Below are positions 23,860-35,149 of a DNA stretch of 64,000 bases, in pieces. The stretch is from NCBI GenBank assembly GCA_036924085.1, contig JAVGWX010000019.1, positions 22,296,293-22,360,292 of the forward strand, given 5' to 3'. The notes under the pieces were generated by a model. It was not told the origin of the DNA, searched no databases, and worked only from the letters and a program-made list of their open reading frames with translations. Numbering within the stretch: position 1 is the first letter of the stretch; every line of letters starts with the position of its first letter. This stretch comes from Ariolimax columbianus (Eukaryota; Mollusca; Gastropoda; Stylommatophora; Arionidae). A program made the translations under genes and the position numbers.

Positions 23860-24358
23860 ATGAGGAGATTAATGATACTCACAACAGTTAAAGAAATGAA
23901 TGATATATTTGACAAAGAAAGGAATGACATCCCATGTAAGGCAATTGTGCACCTGATAAGGAAAATAATAATACTCACAGATGATATAAAAAGAAATGAT
24001 TTTCTTAAGTGAAATGGAAATGAATGATATTCTCGGCTGCTGTTGAAAGAAATGACACTCGAACTTGACAAGGAAAAGATACTCAGAACTATGAAAAAGA
24101 ATGATATTCACACATGATAAGGAAATCAATGATATTCGCAAATAATATGGAAGAGTATGATACTCACACATGACATTGAAACTCCCACCTGACATGAAAA
24201 GGAATTATATTCACCAATAACAATGGAATACATGATATGCATACTTGATTTTAAGAGAATGGTATTCACGCGTGATATTGAAAGCAATGATTCTCACACA
24301 CGATAACCGAAGGAATGGAATGATATGTATAACTTACACAGAAATGTGTTATACTCAC
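23860..24358 (-). repeat. Repeated splice-donor-like units next to an Ig exon
   Basis: Irregular units of roughly 25-40 bp contain, on plus, aatgatactcacacatgata or a variant. On minus, each therefore carries GTGTGAGTATCATT, like the true donor of the adjacent exon (24353-24358). Perfect GTGAGT words occur at about 23879, 23976, 24158 and 24353, with degenerate versions near 24081, 24109, 24263 and 24293. All but the last lie in the intron just downstream of the exon. Part of the block (about 23968-24040) also occurs at 31078-31150. Confidence 0.7.
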
Positions 24359-24553
24359 ACTTAACTGTCAGTTTCGTTGGGGTGGGAAATGAACCTTCGG
24401 CATTTCTATTGCTAACTACACAGTTATAGTGCCCGGTATCGGTACGAAGTGCTTTCAGAATTGGCAAGCTTGGTGAACTTATAAACACTGGTCCGTATCG
24501 TTTAGAATTGAGGACTAAGGTCACATCATTTTTTTTCCATGTGACGTTGAGGG
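24359..24553 (-). CDS. Ig-domain exon (strands C to G), phase 1-1
   Basis: On minus, acceptor attttccccacag precedes a 195-bp exon that ends aagt before GTGAGT. The frame reads LNVTWKKND (strand C with tryptophan), SKRYGPVF, PSLPILKALR, TDTGHYNCVVSNRNAEG (strand F cysteine) and TKLTV. The strand B cysteine must lie in the preceding exon, not certainly identified. The style resembles Ig domains of molluscan hemicentin/CD22-like proteins; that family link is inference. The next exon in the transcript should be 20650-20843. Confidence 0.85.
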
Positions 24554-24814
24554 CTGTGGGGAAAATGTGAGAGTTAGGCGGCAAAAAAAGATTATTACAG
24601 CTAAATTCTTATCAATTAGCAATTTAGCAAACCTCTCAAACGTGTGTGATCCAGTTTTGGAAAGGTCTGCAATCAAGTGGGAGAATTTAAACAGATAAAA
24701 AGGGTAGTGAGGTATGGTTGTGTTGTGTCCCCTGACCTGTTCTCTCTATAAAGCGAATTTATCTTGAGACAAACAGACAATGCGAGGAGTATTAATTGGC
24801 GAACAGCGCTTGAG

Positions 24815-25150
24815 CTGCAGTGGTCAGCGAACCATAGCTGACTGCTAGCGTCAGGGCCAGCGAACCAGAGCTGCCAAGTCCCCTCTACACCTCCACGCGG
24901 TGATCCTGGAAAACAGGCTGCAGCAGGGCAGATTGGATAAGGAGGGCATCGAAGAGGGAATGCTAACCCGGTACTAAAAAATGATTGCTGAAGTCGGATG
25001 TGTTAGACCAAAATGGCAAATATCGCAGTGAAGCTGTAAACTACGACACAACGCATTCCGTCCACTAGACTACATTCTGCTACTTAAGCCCATCAGGGTA
25101 TGGTAGTGAGAGATTGAGAATGAACGAAGCCAAGCCAATTGTCGGACAGA
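24815..25150 (-). repeat. Dispersed repeat family R
   Basis: Inverted copy of the repeats at 41690-42015 and 47665-48035. Shared words include cgacacaacgcattccgtc, gatcctggaaaacaggctgc, gcatcgaagagggaatgcta and gaacgaagccaagcc. About 340 bp, non-coding. Confidence 0.78.
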
Positions 25151-25264
25151 ACATTAACAATCTACAATATGCTGATACTGTTGAATTTTTGCCTAGAATG
25201 AAACCGACTTGCAGGAAATTGTAAACACTGTTTTTCAGCAAAGTTAAATCAAAGGCCTCACTCA

Positions 25265-25500
25265 GGGGACGGTGTGCGATAGTGGTTAAGTGACACGGCT
25301 CACAACATGAAGGTCATAGGTTCGCCTCCCGATCACATCACATGCCGTTACCCCGGAGAAGCAAACCCTTAGAAAATGCTGGAGGAAGCAGACTCTTACA
25401 TGAAATGCATTAGACCGACAGGTGCAAAATCAAAATTGCAGTGCAACGCACACCGTCTTGGGAAATTGAGAAATGAGGCTAACGAAATAAATAAAAACAA
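25265..25500 (+). mobile_element. tRNA-derived SINE
   Basis: The head looks tRNA-like: an A-box-like gtgcgatagtggttaagtg at about 25270-25288 and a B-box-like aggttcgcctcccg at 25318-25331. A non-tRNA body with ccggagaagcaaacccttag follows. The cloverleaf is imperfect, so it is not a tRNA gene. Confidence 0.6.
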
Positions 25501-25983
25501 TTTTAAACCAAAGAAAAAGAGCTTCAACTTACTTCAAGACTGGTGACCTGTGAGCGGCAAGTTCACGATGTATAGGATGTTTTTTTCATGGTCAAGCAAA
25601 AATAAATTGTTATATTAGCCATATAAATGTATTAACAAACATTTATTTATTCATAGTAATGTCAGAACTAAATATTTAACATTTTTCTAAATACGGAGTA
25701 GAAAACGAGTACTTCTGCTTTCAATTCGTGCATGTAGTCATTAAAGTGTTCTACAAATGCAAAAATGTTTGAGAATGACTGCTACACAAGATTGTACTGT
25801 CGTGGCTAAATAGGTCGCTAAATTGATTTGAAGGAAACACTGACAATCCAATTCGGGATATCCATTATCACTGTCGTGGACACGTGAGGTTCTAAGGCCG
25901 AACTCATTCTAACATTGATTCAATGATTAGATGCGGTAAATGTCTGATAAATGAGGTCTCATGCATCTAGATAACTGTCCTAA

Positions 25984-28900
25984 TGCGAGGGTCGTTCAAA
26001 TCAAACCTGGACTTTTTGTTCTAATTCTACCTGAATGAGTTATAGCGTACTAGAACTACTATCAGTAGTTGGGAGCACTTGTGTCCTATTACTGCTAGGT
26101 GGTCCACTTGCTATGGACCAGTCAGGTGACAGGTCAATATAAATAGTGGATATCACTGTTAGTGCTTGCATGGAACATCATATTGTGATGAAGTTTCTTT
26201 TGAGAAAAGGCGTGAAACCTGCTGAAATTTACAAAATAAGACGATCACAATAAGACACTACTTACTACTTAGTTGCTCCTCTTCTACCGTGAGGTGTAGA
26301 GGTTTGCCAAAGAGAACGCCACACTGCTCTATCCGCCGTCTTTTTCCTGGCCTCTTTCCAATCCATCCCTCTATCACTTAGGGACTGTCGTATGTTGTCT
26401 TCCCAACGTACTTTGGGACGTTCTCAGGGTCTGCGTCCTTGACTTTTGATCTCCCATGACCGCTTTGGTATCCGATCTTCTTCCATTCTACAGACATGAC
26501 CAAACCACTGTAGTTGGGACTGCTCCACTCGTGTCTGCAGGGGTTGAACTTCAAGATTGCAACGTATTGTCTGGTTACGGATCTTGTCCCTTTTCGTCAC
26601 CTAAACCGCCTTTCTTAGGTACCTCATTTCTGAAATTTGTAATTGCCTTTCTTGGGCTGTGATCATTGCCCATGACTCACATCCATATGTCAGGACAGGC
26701 ATATAGGTCGAGCAGTATACATCCATGTTTGTTTTCCTGCTTATTTCTCTTCTGCTGATGAAACCTCTGTTTATTGCATGGAACAGTCTACCTGCTGCTG
26801 CCCTTCGTGCAGTTAACTCCTCTTTGATTCCTCCCATGCTGTCTATTACCACTCCTAGATATTTAAAGTTGCTGACCTGCTCCAGTGCTCGTGTTCTTAG
26901 GGTTATCTGATGTCTCTTTTCATCTCTGGCGATCACCATGGTTTTTGTTTTGGAGTTGCTGGTGTGCATTCCTCTCTTCTTCAACTCTTCTTCCCAGACC
27001 TGCAAGTTGATCTGGAGATGTGCTTCGGTTTTCGTGATCAGGGCCACATCGTCTGCAAATGCTAGTTCCGATATGTAACTTGGTCTCATCTTCCAGTACC
27101 CTACTTCATACTTTTTTGTCCGTTCCTTGCAGGCTTTGTTGACTTCATCCATGAGGAGTATGAAAAGTTACGGTGATAGAATGTCCCCCTGTCTTACTCC
27201 TCTAGTGGTCTTGAACTCTCCTAACTTTTGATTTGATGTCCGCACACAATTTCTGCATGTTTTATAGAAACTCTGTATGGCAGAGCTCAGGGGTTCAGTG
27301 ATGTTCTTCCTTGCCAGGAACTCCCAGAGTTTGTCCCAAGGAACTTTATCAAATGCTTTCTCCAAATCCAAAAAGCAGAGCTGCATCTCTTTATCATATT
27401 CAAGAGCCTTTTCACTTAGCTGTCTGAGTGTAAAGATAAGGTCTTGAGTACTTCTGTTTGCCCTAAACCCGCATTGAGTTTCATCCATATTTGGCTCTGC
27501 TAGACCTATTAATCGCCGTTCTAGAATCCTAGAGTAGACTTTCCCGGAGACACTGAGAAGGGAAATACCTCTGTGATTTTCACATTGTCGATTGTCGATT
27601 TTTATTGCGACCTCCCAGTCTCTTGGTATCTTCTTGTGGTGCCAAGCTGCCTTGAGAATCTTCATGAATAGTATCTCTCCTGCCGCTCCCATGTATTTAA
27701 CCATTTCTGGTGTTATACCATCATGTCCTGCTGCTTTACCAATCTTAATTTTCTCCAATGCTGCCTTTAGTTCTTCCATTGTGATATTATCGTTTCCCTC
27801 CATGGCTCCCTCTTCTTGAATTGGGACTGTTACTTCCAGAGCTTGGTTTTCCTCCACTCCAAGGAGATCTGAGAAATATTCTTTCCATCTATTCATTACC
27901 TCTTCTGGGGCAGTCAACAGCGCACCTTGTTTATCTTTAACAAATTTCAGGGGGCATTCCTTTTCCTTCCTCATGTTCTTTAAGGTCCTGTAGAACAGTT
28001 TCTGGTTTTCTCCAGCATTATTTTCTAGTTTCTCTCCAAATTCGTCCCATGATTTATGTTTGGCTTTGAGCACAGTCCTCTTTGCTTCTGTTCTAAAATG
28101 TACATATTCGTTATATTTCTTTGTTTGTTCTTCTGTATTCCTAGCCCCTAGGTATTGCTTCCATGCCTTTTTCTTTTCTCGTATTATTGTTTTCACTTCT
28201 TCTGTCCACCATGATATACTATTTCTCTTCCACCCTTCTTTGGTTTGACCGCATGCCTCTGCTGCAGCCTCTTTGAGGATGTCTTTGACTTTTACCTAAA
28301 GCATTTCCATATCTCCTTTAGATTTCTCTATCCTTTCTATTGCTGTTGTTATGAGCCCTTGGTATCTCCTCTTAACATCTGGTTCTCGTAGTTTGTAAGC
28401 CTTAATTTTATTTTCTCCTCGTGTATTATGTTTCATGCTTGCTGATGGGTGTTGAATGGCTGGATAGTGTTTTTCAATTTCTCTCTTTATTTTAACTAGG
28501 TAGTGGTCGCTTCCTATCTCTGGTCCTCTGAACACTCTAGCATCCTTTACATGCTTGAAATCAGCTTTCCTTACTATTGTTTAGTCAATTATGGATCTTT
28601 CATTTCTTGCCGGCTCACATCTTGTGTAGGCATGGATACGCTTGTGTGGAAACCTTATATTTGTAATAACAAGGTTTTGTTCTCTGCAGAATCTCAGCAG
28701 TCGTTTTCAATTGTCATTTAAGACATCTTCTCCATACCTACCGATCTCTCCATCCCATCTAGAATCACCGTTTCCAACTCTTGCGTTGAAGTCTCCAAGG
28801 AGAAGTATTTCATTATGGCAATCGTCAATGGTCCTTTGAAGGAGCTCATAAAATTCATCTTTTATGTCAGTGCTCTCATCTTCATTTGGTGCATACACAG

Positions 28901-30113
28901 TGGCGATATTCATTTTACTATCCTCCTCTTGCAGACTTAGAACCATCAGTCGTTCTGAAATGAACTTCCATCCTTTAATGTTTGCTTTGTTGTTACTATT
29001 CACCCTACAACCAACCCCTGCCCTGGCTCGTTCACTCATGGGAACTCCGCTGTAGTATAGCATGTTGCCAGCATGGTCTAGAAGACCCTGTCCCTTTTTC
29101 TTTGTTTCTGTAAGTGCCAGGACCGTCAATTTTGCTCTCTTCATCTCCTCTATTAGTTCATGTTCTTTTCCGTTTATACTTCGTACATTCCATGTTCCGT
29201 AAATCGTGGTCCTTATTTCTCGCCTGTTCGTCGCCGTTGAGGTCAGTCCGTTTTTCTCTTTGTTTTGACTTGTAATCATTTTTAAGACAAACAGGTGATT
29301 AGCCTGTTGTGTCTTTGCGTGGTGGAGGGGCTGCCTCCTTACAGCTTCCATGTCTGCCGACCCGTTTTTGTCCACGGCTGCTTATTTATTCGCAGCTAAC
29401 CTCCAAATTATGAGGCCTTTCAGCAATCCGCAACCCTGCTGACGCGCCTGGTAGGAGGTAGGTGCCTCCCCTAGGACAATAAGACACAATAAGACACAAT
29501 AAGACACTCATATGCAATAACACATTTGAATGGTGTACAAGTTTTAAAGAACGCCGTACATCCGTGAGTGTTGATCCCGGCCGTGGCTCTCAACACACCA
29601 CAGTGAACCCTGTAAATATCCAGATTGTGGAACGCCTTATCTAGAAAATCGACGCATAAACTATTGCAAAATTGCAATTCTTTCTCTGGGTACTGTGAAC
29701 ACTATTATTCATGAAAGTTGGCATTTTCGGAAAGTTAGCGCACGTTGGGTTTGATCACAAAGGGCGTCCTGCTGCTGAAAGATAACTCTCGACCTTTTAC
29801 GCACTATGTACCAACTGGGAGGTATTGCCCCATCTACCTTACAGCAAAGACCTCGCGCTAAGCGATTTCCACCTGTTTTGGACCCCTAAGATATTTCCGG
29901 GAGGTTAGCATTTCAGCACTGATGACGAAGTAAATCAGAATGTCCTCAGACATATTGACAAAACCTTTTCTGCTGAAGCTTTTCAAGCATTACTTAAACG
30001 CTGGAATAAGTATATAAACGTTACAGGAGATTACACTAAAAAATAAATAGGATTTTGACTTTTTTTTAAATGTCCTTTACAAAAAATATCCCGATTTGAC
30101 TTGAACGTCACAC
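25984..30113 (+). pseudogene. mariner-type element split by an RTE insertion
   Basis: The left end gggtcgttcaaatcaaacc and right end tttgacttgaacgtcacac are inverted repeats. On plus, the N-terminus starts at 26171 (MEHHIVMKFLLRKGVKPAEI) and breaks at 26258. Past the RTE insertion it resumes: FEWCTSFKERRTSV, then NPVNIQIVERLI, HKGRPAAER, LPHLPYSKDLALSDFHLF and finally KYINVTGDYTKK near 30044. These are the ordered landmarks of a SETMAR-like mariner transposase. The segment with the first catalytic aspartates seems deleted (around 29745-29800). Stops are numerous. Confidence 0.85.
26246..29508 (-). pseudogene. Nearly full-length RTE-type LINE, one frame with six stops
   Basis: One minus-strand frame runs from an ATG at 29351 to a terminal stop at 26265-26267, about 1030 codons. 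It holds an APE-type endonuclease (GTWNVRSIN, LLLGDFNARVG, GSDHYLV), a linker, a reverse transcriptase (QCGFRANRSTQD, FLDLEKAFDKVPWD, GVRQGDILSP, FADDVALI) and a tail (LQWFGHVCRMEEDR, RPKVRWEDN). It is broken only by in-frame stops at 28704, 28581, 28293, 27165, 26598 and 26424; I find no frameshift. The flanking duplication is acaataagacac (left 26247-26258; right side three overlapping copies, 29476-29506). It lies inside a mariner. Confidence 0.92.
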
Positions 30114-30654
30114 GTAAATGAGGTCCCAGATATCCATATACATGTCCCGATAAATTAGGTCTCAGGTATCCAGAGAATTGCTCTGATAAATGAGGTCTAA
30201 GTTGTTCCAATCTGTAAAAGGGTCGTCACATTGAAATCTGAGAAGCAGGTTTTGTTAAATGAAAAGGAACTGAGACTAACATTTAATTAATGGTAAAATA
30301 ATGGGACACAATTATTATAAGACATGTAGGACACCAACCTGGAGGATTACTGAGACTGATAATACACGAAAGTATTATTTTTTGACCTTCGTTTGTTGTT
30401 ATATCATTACCTCCAGCTTTGGTGATCACAGGTGGGTCTGGGTGTTGATAGTGCTAAATATTAATCACAATACTATTGTAGTTATAAATGACAGATTTGA
30501 TTACACAATTTTAAGAGTAACTTGTTGAAGAGAAGACACGAAAACGAATGAACATTTTGTCAAGAACAGTGGTGGGGAGACCATGGCTGTTGGATTTGCA
30601 CAAGCAGAGCTGAAAAAGACTCGAAAAGATATCAGGTTGGTCACTACAACCTTA
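30114..30654. other. Intergenic or intronic sequence, nothing recognised
   Basis: Short direct repeats of the type gataaatgaggtct (30100-30200) are visible, which also occur at 25950. No exon or transposon protein is seen. Confidence 0.4.
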
Positions 30655-30985
30655 TGTACTTTGTGGGAGTTGCTGTAGTTGATAGGTAAGGCACTCGCTT
30701 CTTGTAGCGATTAACAGAAACAGCGTGGGTTCGAGCCCCGCAGGTTTCAAGCGTTCCCTGGTCTCAAAGGAGGTAGAACCAGAGTTCCTGCATCCTGAAT
30801 TATATCCAGTCGTCTTGACTTATGTCTTGCTACTGACCCAAGGGAGTTCGGGACCAGAGAGTGAGGTTGATTATCAGCGCAGTATCGTCCTCGTTATAAT
30901 CCAAGTACAGCCCATAATACATCAATTTTAAACCGTCTGATGATATCGCCAACATGGCTTCCGATGGGCAACTTACAACTTTTTT
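30655..30985 (+). mobile_element. tRNA-headed SINE (family S1)
   Basis: The head has tagttgataggtaaggcact (A-box side) and gtgggttcgagccccgcagg (B box, 30723-30742), like a pol III promoter. The body (tccagtcgtcttgacttatg, cttgctactgacccaaggga) matches 43225-43410, which lacks the head. It is not a tRNA gene because the acceptor-stem pairing and spacing are poor. Confidence 0.72.
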
Positions 30986-31077
30986 CAATGCACTTTCAGA
31001 ATCGAAATGAATGTTAGAGACTGGGCGGAAAACAGTTGATTCATGTTATCATCTTGTATCAATTATCAATTAAATAA

Positions 31078-31150
31078 TAATACTCACAGATGATATAAAC
31101 AGAAATGGTTTTCTCAAGTTAAATGGAAAATAATTCTCGCCTACTGTTGA
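31078..31150 (-). repeat. Copy of the donor-repeat block from 23968-24040
   Basis: The word aataatactcacagatgata and the following ttttctcaagttaaatgg match 23968-24020 with few changes. No Ig exon is found beside this copy. Confidence 0.6.
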
Positions 31151-31159
31151 GGCAATTCT

Positions 31160-31345
31160 TATATCATTACCATCTATAAGTGAAAACTGGTACATATGTG
31201 GAGTGGCATACAGTCATCTTAGATATCATTACCATCTATAAGTCAAAACTGGTACATATGTGGAGTGGCATACAGTCATCTTAGATATCATTACCATCTA
31301 TAAGTCAAAACTGGTACATATGTGGAGTGGCATACAGTCATCTTA
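31160..31345. repeat. 62-bp tandem repeat, three units
   Basis: The word accatctataag recurs at 31169, 31231 and 31293; the units are nearly identical, so it expanded recently. Confidence 0.95.
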
Positions 31346-31539
31346 GTGTTTTTACTTATTTCTGTGTGATACGAATTGTTTTATATTCATCAAGAACAGA
31401 TAACCATTTGCTACCCTTTGAGCAGCCAACTTTACTTCAACCCCCCCCCCCCCTTTCTTGTATATTACAGCTCCAATTAATTTTAACTACTTGACCTGTT
31501 CCAGAGACTGGTCCTCTCCTTGCACATTTCGATAACTTT

Positions 31540-31965
31540 CGATATATTTCCATTTTCAGTCCACTTATGTCGTTAGACATCGTGGGAAGGTGCGACCTTC
31601 TTTGTTTCATATTTTGTTGGCATGTGAAAATCCACTGGTAACTTGTCAGGTCAATCCCAGCATCTGTTCGCCTATGGAATATACGATCGCCTATTTTTGA
31701 TACTGGTGGAGGTGGAAGCGTAAATTAGAGTGAGGTAGACCTGCAGCCTGTCATCAGCCATCTAAGCCGCTTCGCTAACCACATAACCAATACCTGTTGT
31801 TATGGCCACACAATCTCCTTTTTTTTTGCGACATATTCTCTGTGGTGCGAGAATCCCTAGAATAATTTGACTAGATTTTTAAATTGAATTTTGCCCGAGC
31901 AGTGACCGTTAGGCCTACTTATTTCGATTTCCAAGTGCTAAGGTATTTTAACGTGCGCGCCACTG
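31540..31965 (-). mobile_element. SINE-like repeat family S2, headless copy
   Basis: Aligns along its length with 40110-40560: cagtccacttatgtcgttag, ggaatatacgatcgcc, gctaaccacataacc, gagaatccctagaataattt and catgcgcgccactgcac-like words in the same order. The tRNA-like head seen at 40600-40690 in the relative is not present here. Confidence 0.7.
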
Positions 31966-31974
31966 CACACGGGT

Positions 31975-33730
31975 GTCTGATCTCACTACTCAGAGATCAG
32001 GAGAAATATTTGCCATAACATCATCCATCAATAACATGAAATCCGTCCTGTCTTACGCCACTGGTGCAGTTGAACTGTTTTCCTCTTTGGTTTCATATCC
32101 TGATATAGTTTTTGCGGGTCTTATAAAAACTCAGTTTAGCGCAGATTTAGGGTGCTTGAGTGTTGTTTCTTTCCACGTAGTCTTAGACAATGATCTATAT
32201 AACTTTGTCGATTGTCTTTCCCAGGTCACAGAAACGTCATCCTAATTTAGATTTGTTTCACTTATTAATCGTAATGGGTAAAAAAGGACTTAAGTACTTC
32301 GGTTTGCTCCAGAACCGCATTAGGCTTTATCCATCTTTAGCTCAATCAGATGTTTTAAGCTCTGCTCCAGCATTGTGAAGTCGCTTTTCTAAGTGACACT
32401 AAACAGGGAAATGCTTCTATGGTTTACGTACTGTTGGTTGTCACTCCTTTAAAAAAATATAGTGATGGCCACTTTCTCACAGTCCTTTAGTATAAGCTTG
32501 TTGCTCAAGGATACATAGAGATCTTCCAGGAATAAAGTTCACATGCACTGGGCATTTTTTGGTACTGTGCCATCAAGTACAGCAGTTTGTCAACCTTTTA
32601 TCTTCAGTGCTGATTTCAGTTCCTCGGTTGAGACTGTTTCCCCGTAAGTGAGGTTCTGCTCTGTGTTAGAGCATGTTGTACCTGAAGCTTCCTATTTTGC
32701 TCTGTATTAGAGCCTACCTGGAGCTTGATATTTTGCTCTGTATTAGAGCCTACCTGGAGCTGCTTGATATTCTGCTCTATATTAGAGCCTACATGGAGCT
32801 TGATGTTTTGCTCTGTATTAGAGCCTATCTGGAGCTGCTTGATATTCTGCTCTATATTAGAGCCTACATGGAGCTTGATATTCTGCTCTATATTAGAGCC
32901 TGTTGTACCTGAAGCTTGATATTCTGCTCTATATTATAGCCTACATGGAGCTTGATATTCTGCTCTATATTAGAGCCTACCTGGAGCTTGATATTTTGCT
33001 CAATATTAGAGCCTACATGCAGCTTGATATTCTGCTCTATATTAGAGCCTACCTGGAGCTTGATAGTTTTCTCTGTATTAGAGCCTACCTGGATCTACTT
33101 GATATTCTGCTCTATATTAGAGCCTACATGGAGTTTGATATTTTGCTCTGTATTAGAGCCTACCTGGAGCTTGATATTTTGCTCTATATTAGTTGTACCT
33201 GAAGCTTGATATTTTGCTCTATATTAGAGCCTACCTGGAGCTTGATATTCTGCTCAAAAGTAGAGCCTACCTGGAGCTTGATATTCTGCTCTATATTAGA
33301 GCCTAACTGGAGCTTGATATTCTGCTCTATATTAGAGCCTACCTGAAGCTTGATATTCTGCTCTATATTAGAGCCTACCTGGAGCTTGATATTCTGCTCT
33401 ATATTAGATCCTGTTGTAACTGAAGCTTGATATTCTGCTCTATATTAGAGCATAACTGGAGCTTGATATTATACCTTGTATTAGAGCCTGTTGTACCTGG
33501 AGCTTGATATTCTGCTGCACAGAGAAGCTGTCTTTTATTTTCTTTGCAGTGATACGCGAAGCACCAAATTTATCTTACAATTTTCAGTAGGCAGTCTTTT
33601 TCTGTACTTAGATTATTCAAGATCACGTGCAGCTTTTGCTCTCTCAGGTCTGTTACATTTAAATGGTGAGGGAGCTAAGCCAACGGAAGTGAAAGATTCC
33701 AAAAGGGTCACCCAAGTTGGATAGGTCATA
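31975..33730 (-). pseudogene. LINE RT fragment containing a 36-bp minisatellite
   Basis: Minus strand, reading from right: a basic linker (about 33730-33515), then the 36-bp array, then LTYGETVSTEELKSALK (about 32660-32610), NHRSISLFSVT, a broken LEQSLKHLIELKMDKA, a degraded AQCGFRxxRST block, LRLISE and further decay to about 31975. The order matches the RTE linker and RT N-terminal half. Many stops and frameshifts. Confidence 0.65.
32680..33510. repeat. 36-bp minisatellite, about 23 units
   Basis: The unit is cttgatattctgctctatat plus tagagcctacctggag. It reads on minus as a 12-residue repeat (LQVGSNTEQNIK). The neighbouring LINE frame continues directly from the last repeat (EQNLTYGETVS), so the unit looks like an amplified piece of LINE coding sequence. 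Confidence 0.92.
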
Positions 33731-33979
33731 GGGGATGAAATAGACTAAATACGGACAAATCACTTAAAGTATAATAGGGTAGGGCCGACCACCCAAAATC
33801 TATTTTTGTTAAAGTAAGTAACGAAAACATCGATAACAATGCAAAAGCAAACGGCCTTGGTAAAGGAAGGGCCTTCGGAAATGAGAAGAATGACGCAGTG
33901 TAGTGAAAGCCGCAAAGAAGCTTCACGGCTGACTGCCCTTGAATGCAAAGAAGAAACAAATTTAGAGGCATGTATGGTA

Positions 33980-34815
33980 GAAAATGTTGCGGGCTGCTTG
34001 CTTTCACCGAGTCTCTATAACGCGTATTCTGATATGACCAAGATTATGCGGAGTTGTAATAGGGGTGTAAAAGTAATGGTATGAAAGTTAATGCCATCAA
34101 ATTTGCTGAAGACCAAGCGATAGTGGGAGGATCAGTAGCAACGTTGCAAATGCTCCTAGATAAAATTAATATCACTGCAAAAGAGTTTGGTATGAAAATA
34201 AAAACATCGAAGACAAAGACTTTGGTAATATCCAAGCAACGTAAGCAAATAAATATATCCTTCAATACAGAAATAATCGAACAAGTACAGAAGTTTACAT
34301 ATTTGGGGCAAACCATAACAGAAGATGCCCGCAATGAAACAGCAATTAAGGCAAGGATTGCAATGACAAAACAAGGGCTTCAGAGAAAAACAAATTGTTA
34401 ACCTCAAAGAATATCAGGATAGAACTGAGTAAATGAATAATCGTCACTTATATATGTTCAATTGCGCTGTATGGGGGTGAAACATGGACTTTAGCAAAGA
34501 AGGATGAAAAAAGCTTGCAAGCGTTTGAAATGTGCTGCTATCGTAGAATGGAAAGTGTGAGATGGACAGAAAGAAAATCCAATGAGAATGTACTTAATGA
34601 AGTGGGTGTACAAAGACAAATATTGCATATGATACAAAAACATCGGTTGAATTGGCTGGATAACAACATGAGATCTGATATTTTTTTACAGATGATACTA
34701 GAGGGCAAGATTCAAGAAAAGAGAAGACCGGGGCGACCAAGACTCATCTTTACATGTCAGGCATGCAGGGACATTAAAGTACCAAATTATGCTGCAATGA
34801 GGAGAACTGCAGAGG
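33980..34815 (+). pseudogene. LINE fragment, RT C-terminal half
   Basis: Plus strand. GCLLSPSLYNAYSD (RT block) is followed by KFAEDQAIVGGSV, where AEDQ replaces ADDx. Then come FGMKIKTSKTKTLVIS, VQKFTYLGQTI and, after frameshifts near 34400 and 34500, RRPGRPRLI. The tail runs into a 66-bp tandem repeat. It is a degraded CR1/RTE-group element. Confidence 0.82.
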
Positions 34816-35138
34816 ATAGGGTCAAATGGAGAGACATACTTAGACACTCGTACAACCAGTCTCGGGCTTACCAACTAGAGGATAGAGCCAAATGGAGAGA
34901 CATACTTAGACACCCTGACAACCAATCTCGGGCTGACCAACCAGAGGATAGGGTCAAATGGAGAGACATACTTAGACACCCTTACAACCAGTCTCGGGCT
35001 TACCAACTAGAGGATAGAGCCAAATGGAGAGACATACTTAGACAACCTTACAACCAATCTCGGGCTGACCAACCAGAGGATAGGGTCAAATGGAGAGAAA
35101 TACTTAGACACCCTTACAACCAGTCTCTGGACTGATCA
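34812..35138 (+). repeat. 66-bp repeat, five units, in the LINE C-terminus
   Basis: The word gaggatag recurs at 34812, 34878, 34944, 35010 and 35076. The unit is 22 codons (EDRVKWRDILRHSYNQSR and four more residues) and the frame is preserved to a stop at about 35136. Units alternate between two variants (TYQL- and ADQP-like ends), so a two-unit block was probably duplicated. A (gat)n tail follows at 35146-35160. Confidence 0.93.
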
Positions 35139-35149
35139 ACCATATGATG

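Noticed and set aside
25318..25331. tRNA genes at SINE heads (also 30723 and 40620)
   Set aside because: B boxes are good but the cloverleaf stems do not close and each is followed by a dispersed repeat body, so these are SINE promoters.
25515..25580. Additional minus-strand exon ending at the GTAAGT near 25530
   Set aside because: The acceptor candidate leaves only about 15 bp, the frame has a stop at the donor and no Ig motif is present.
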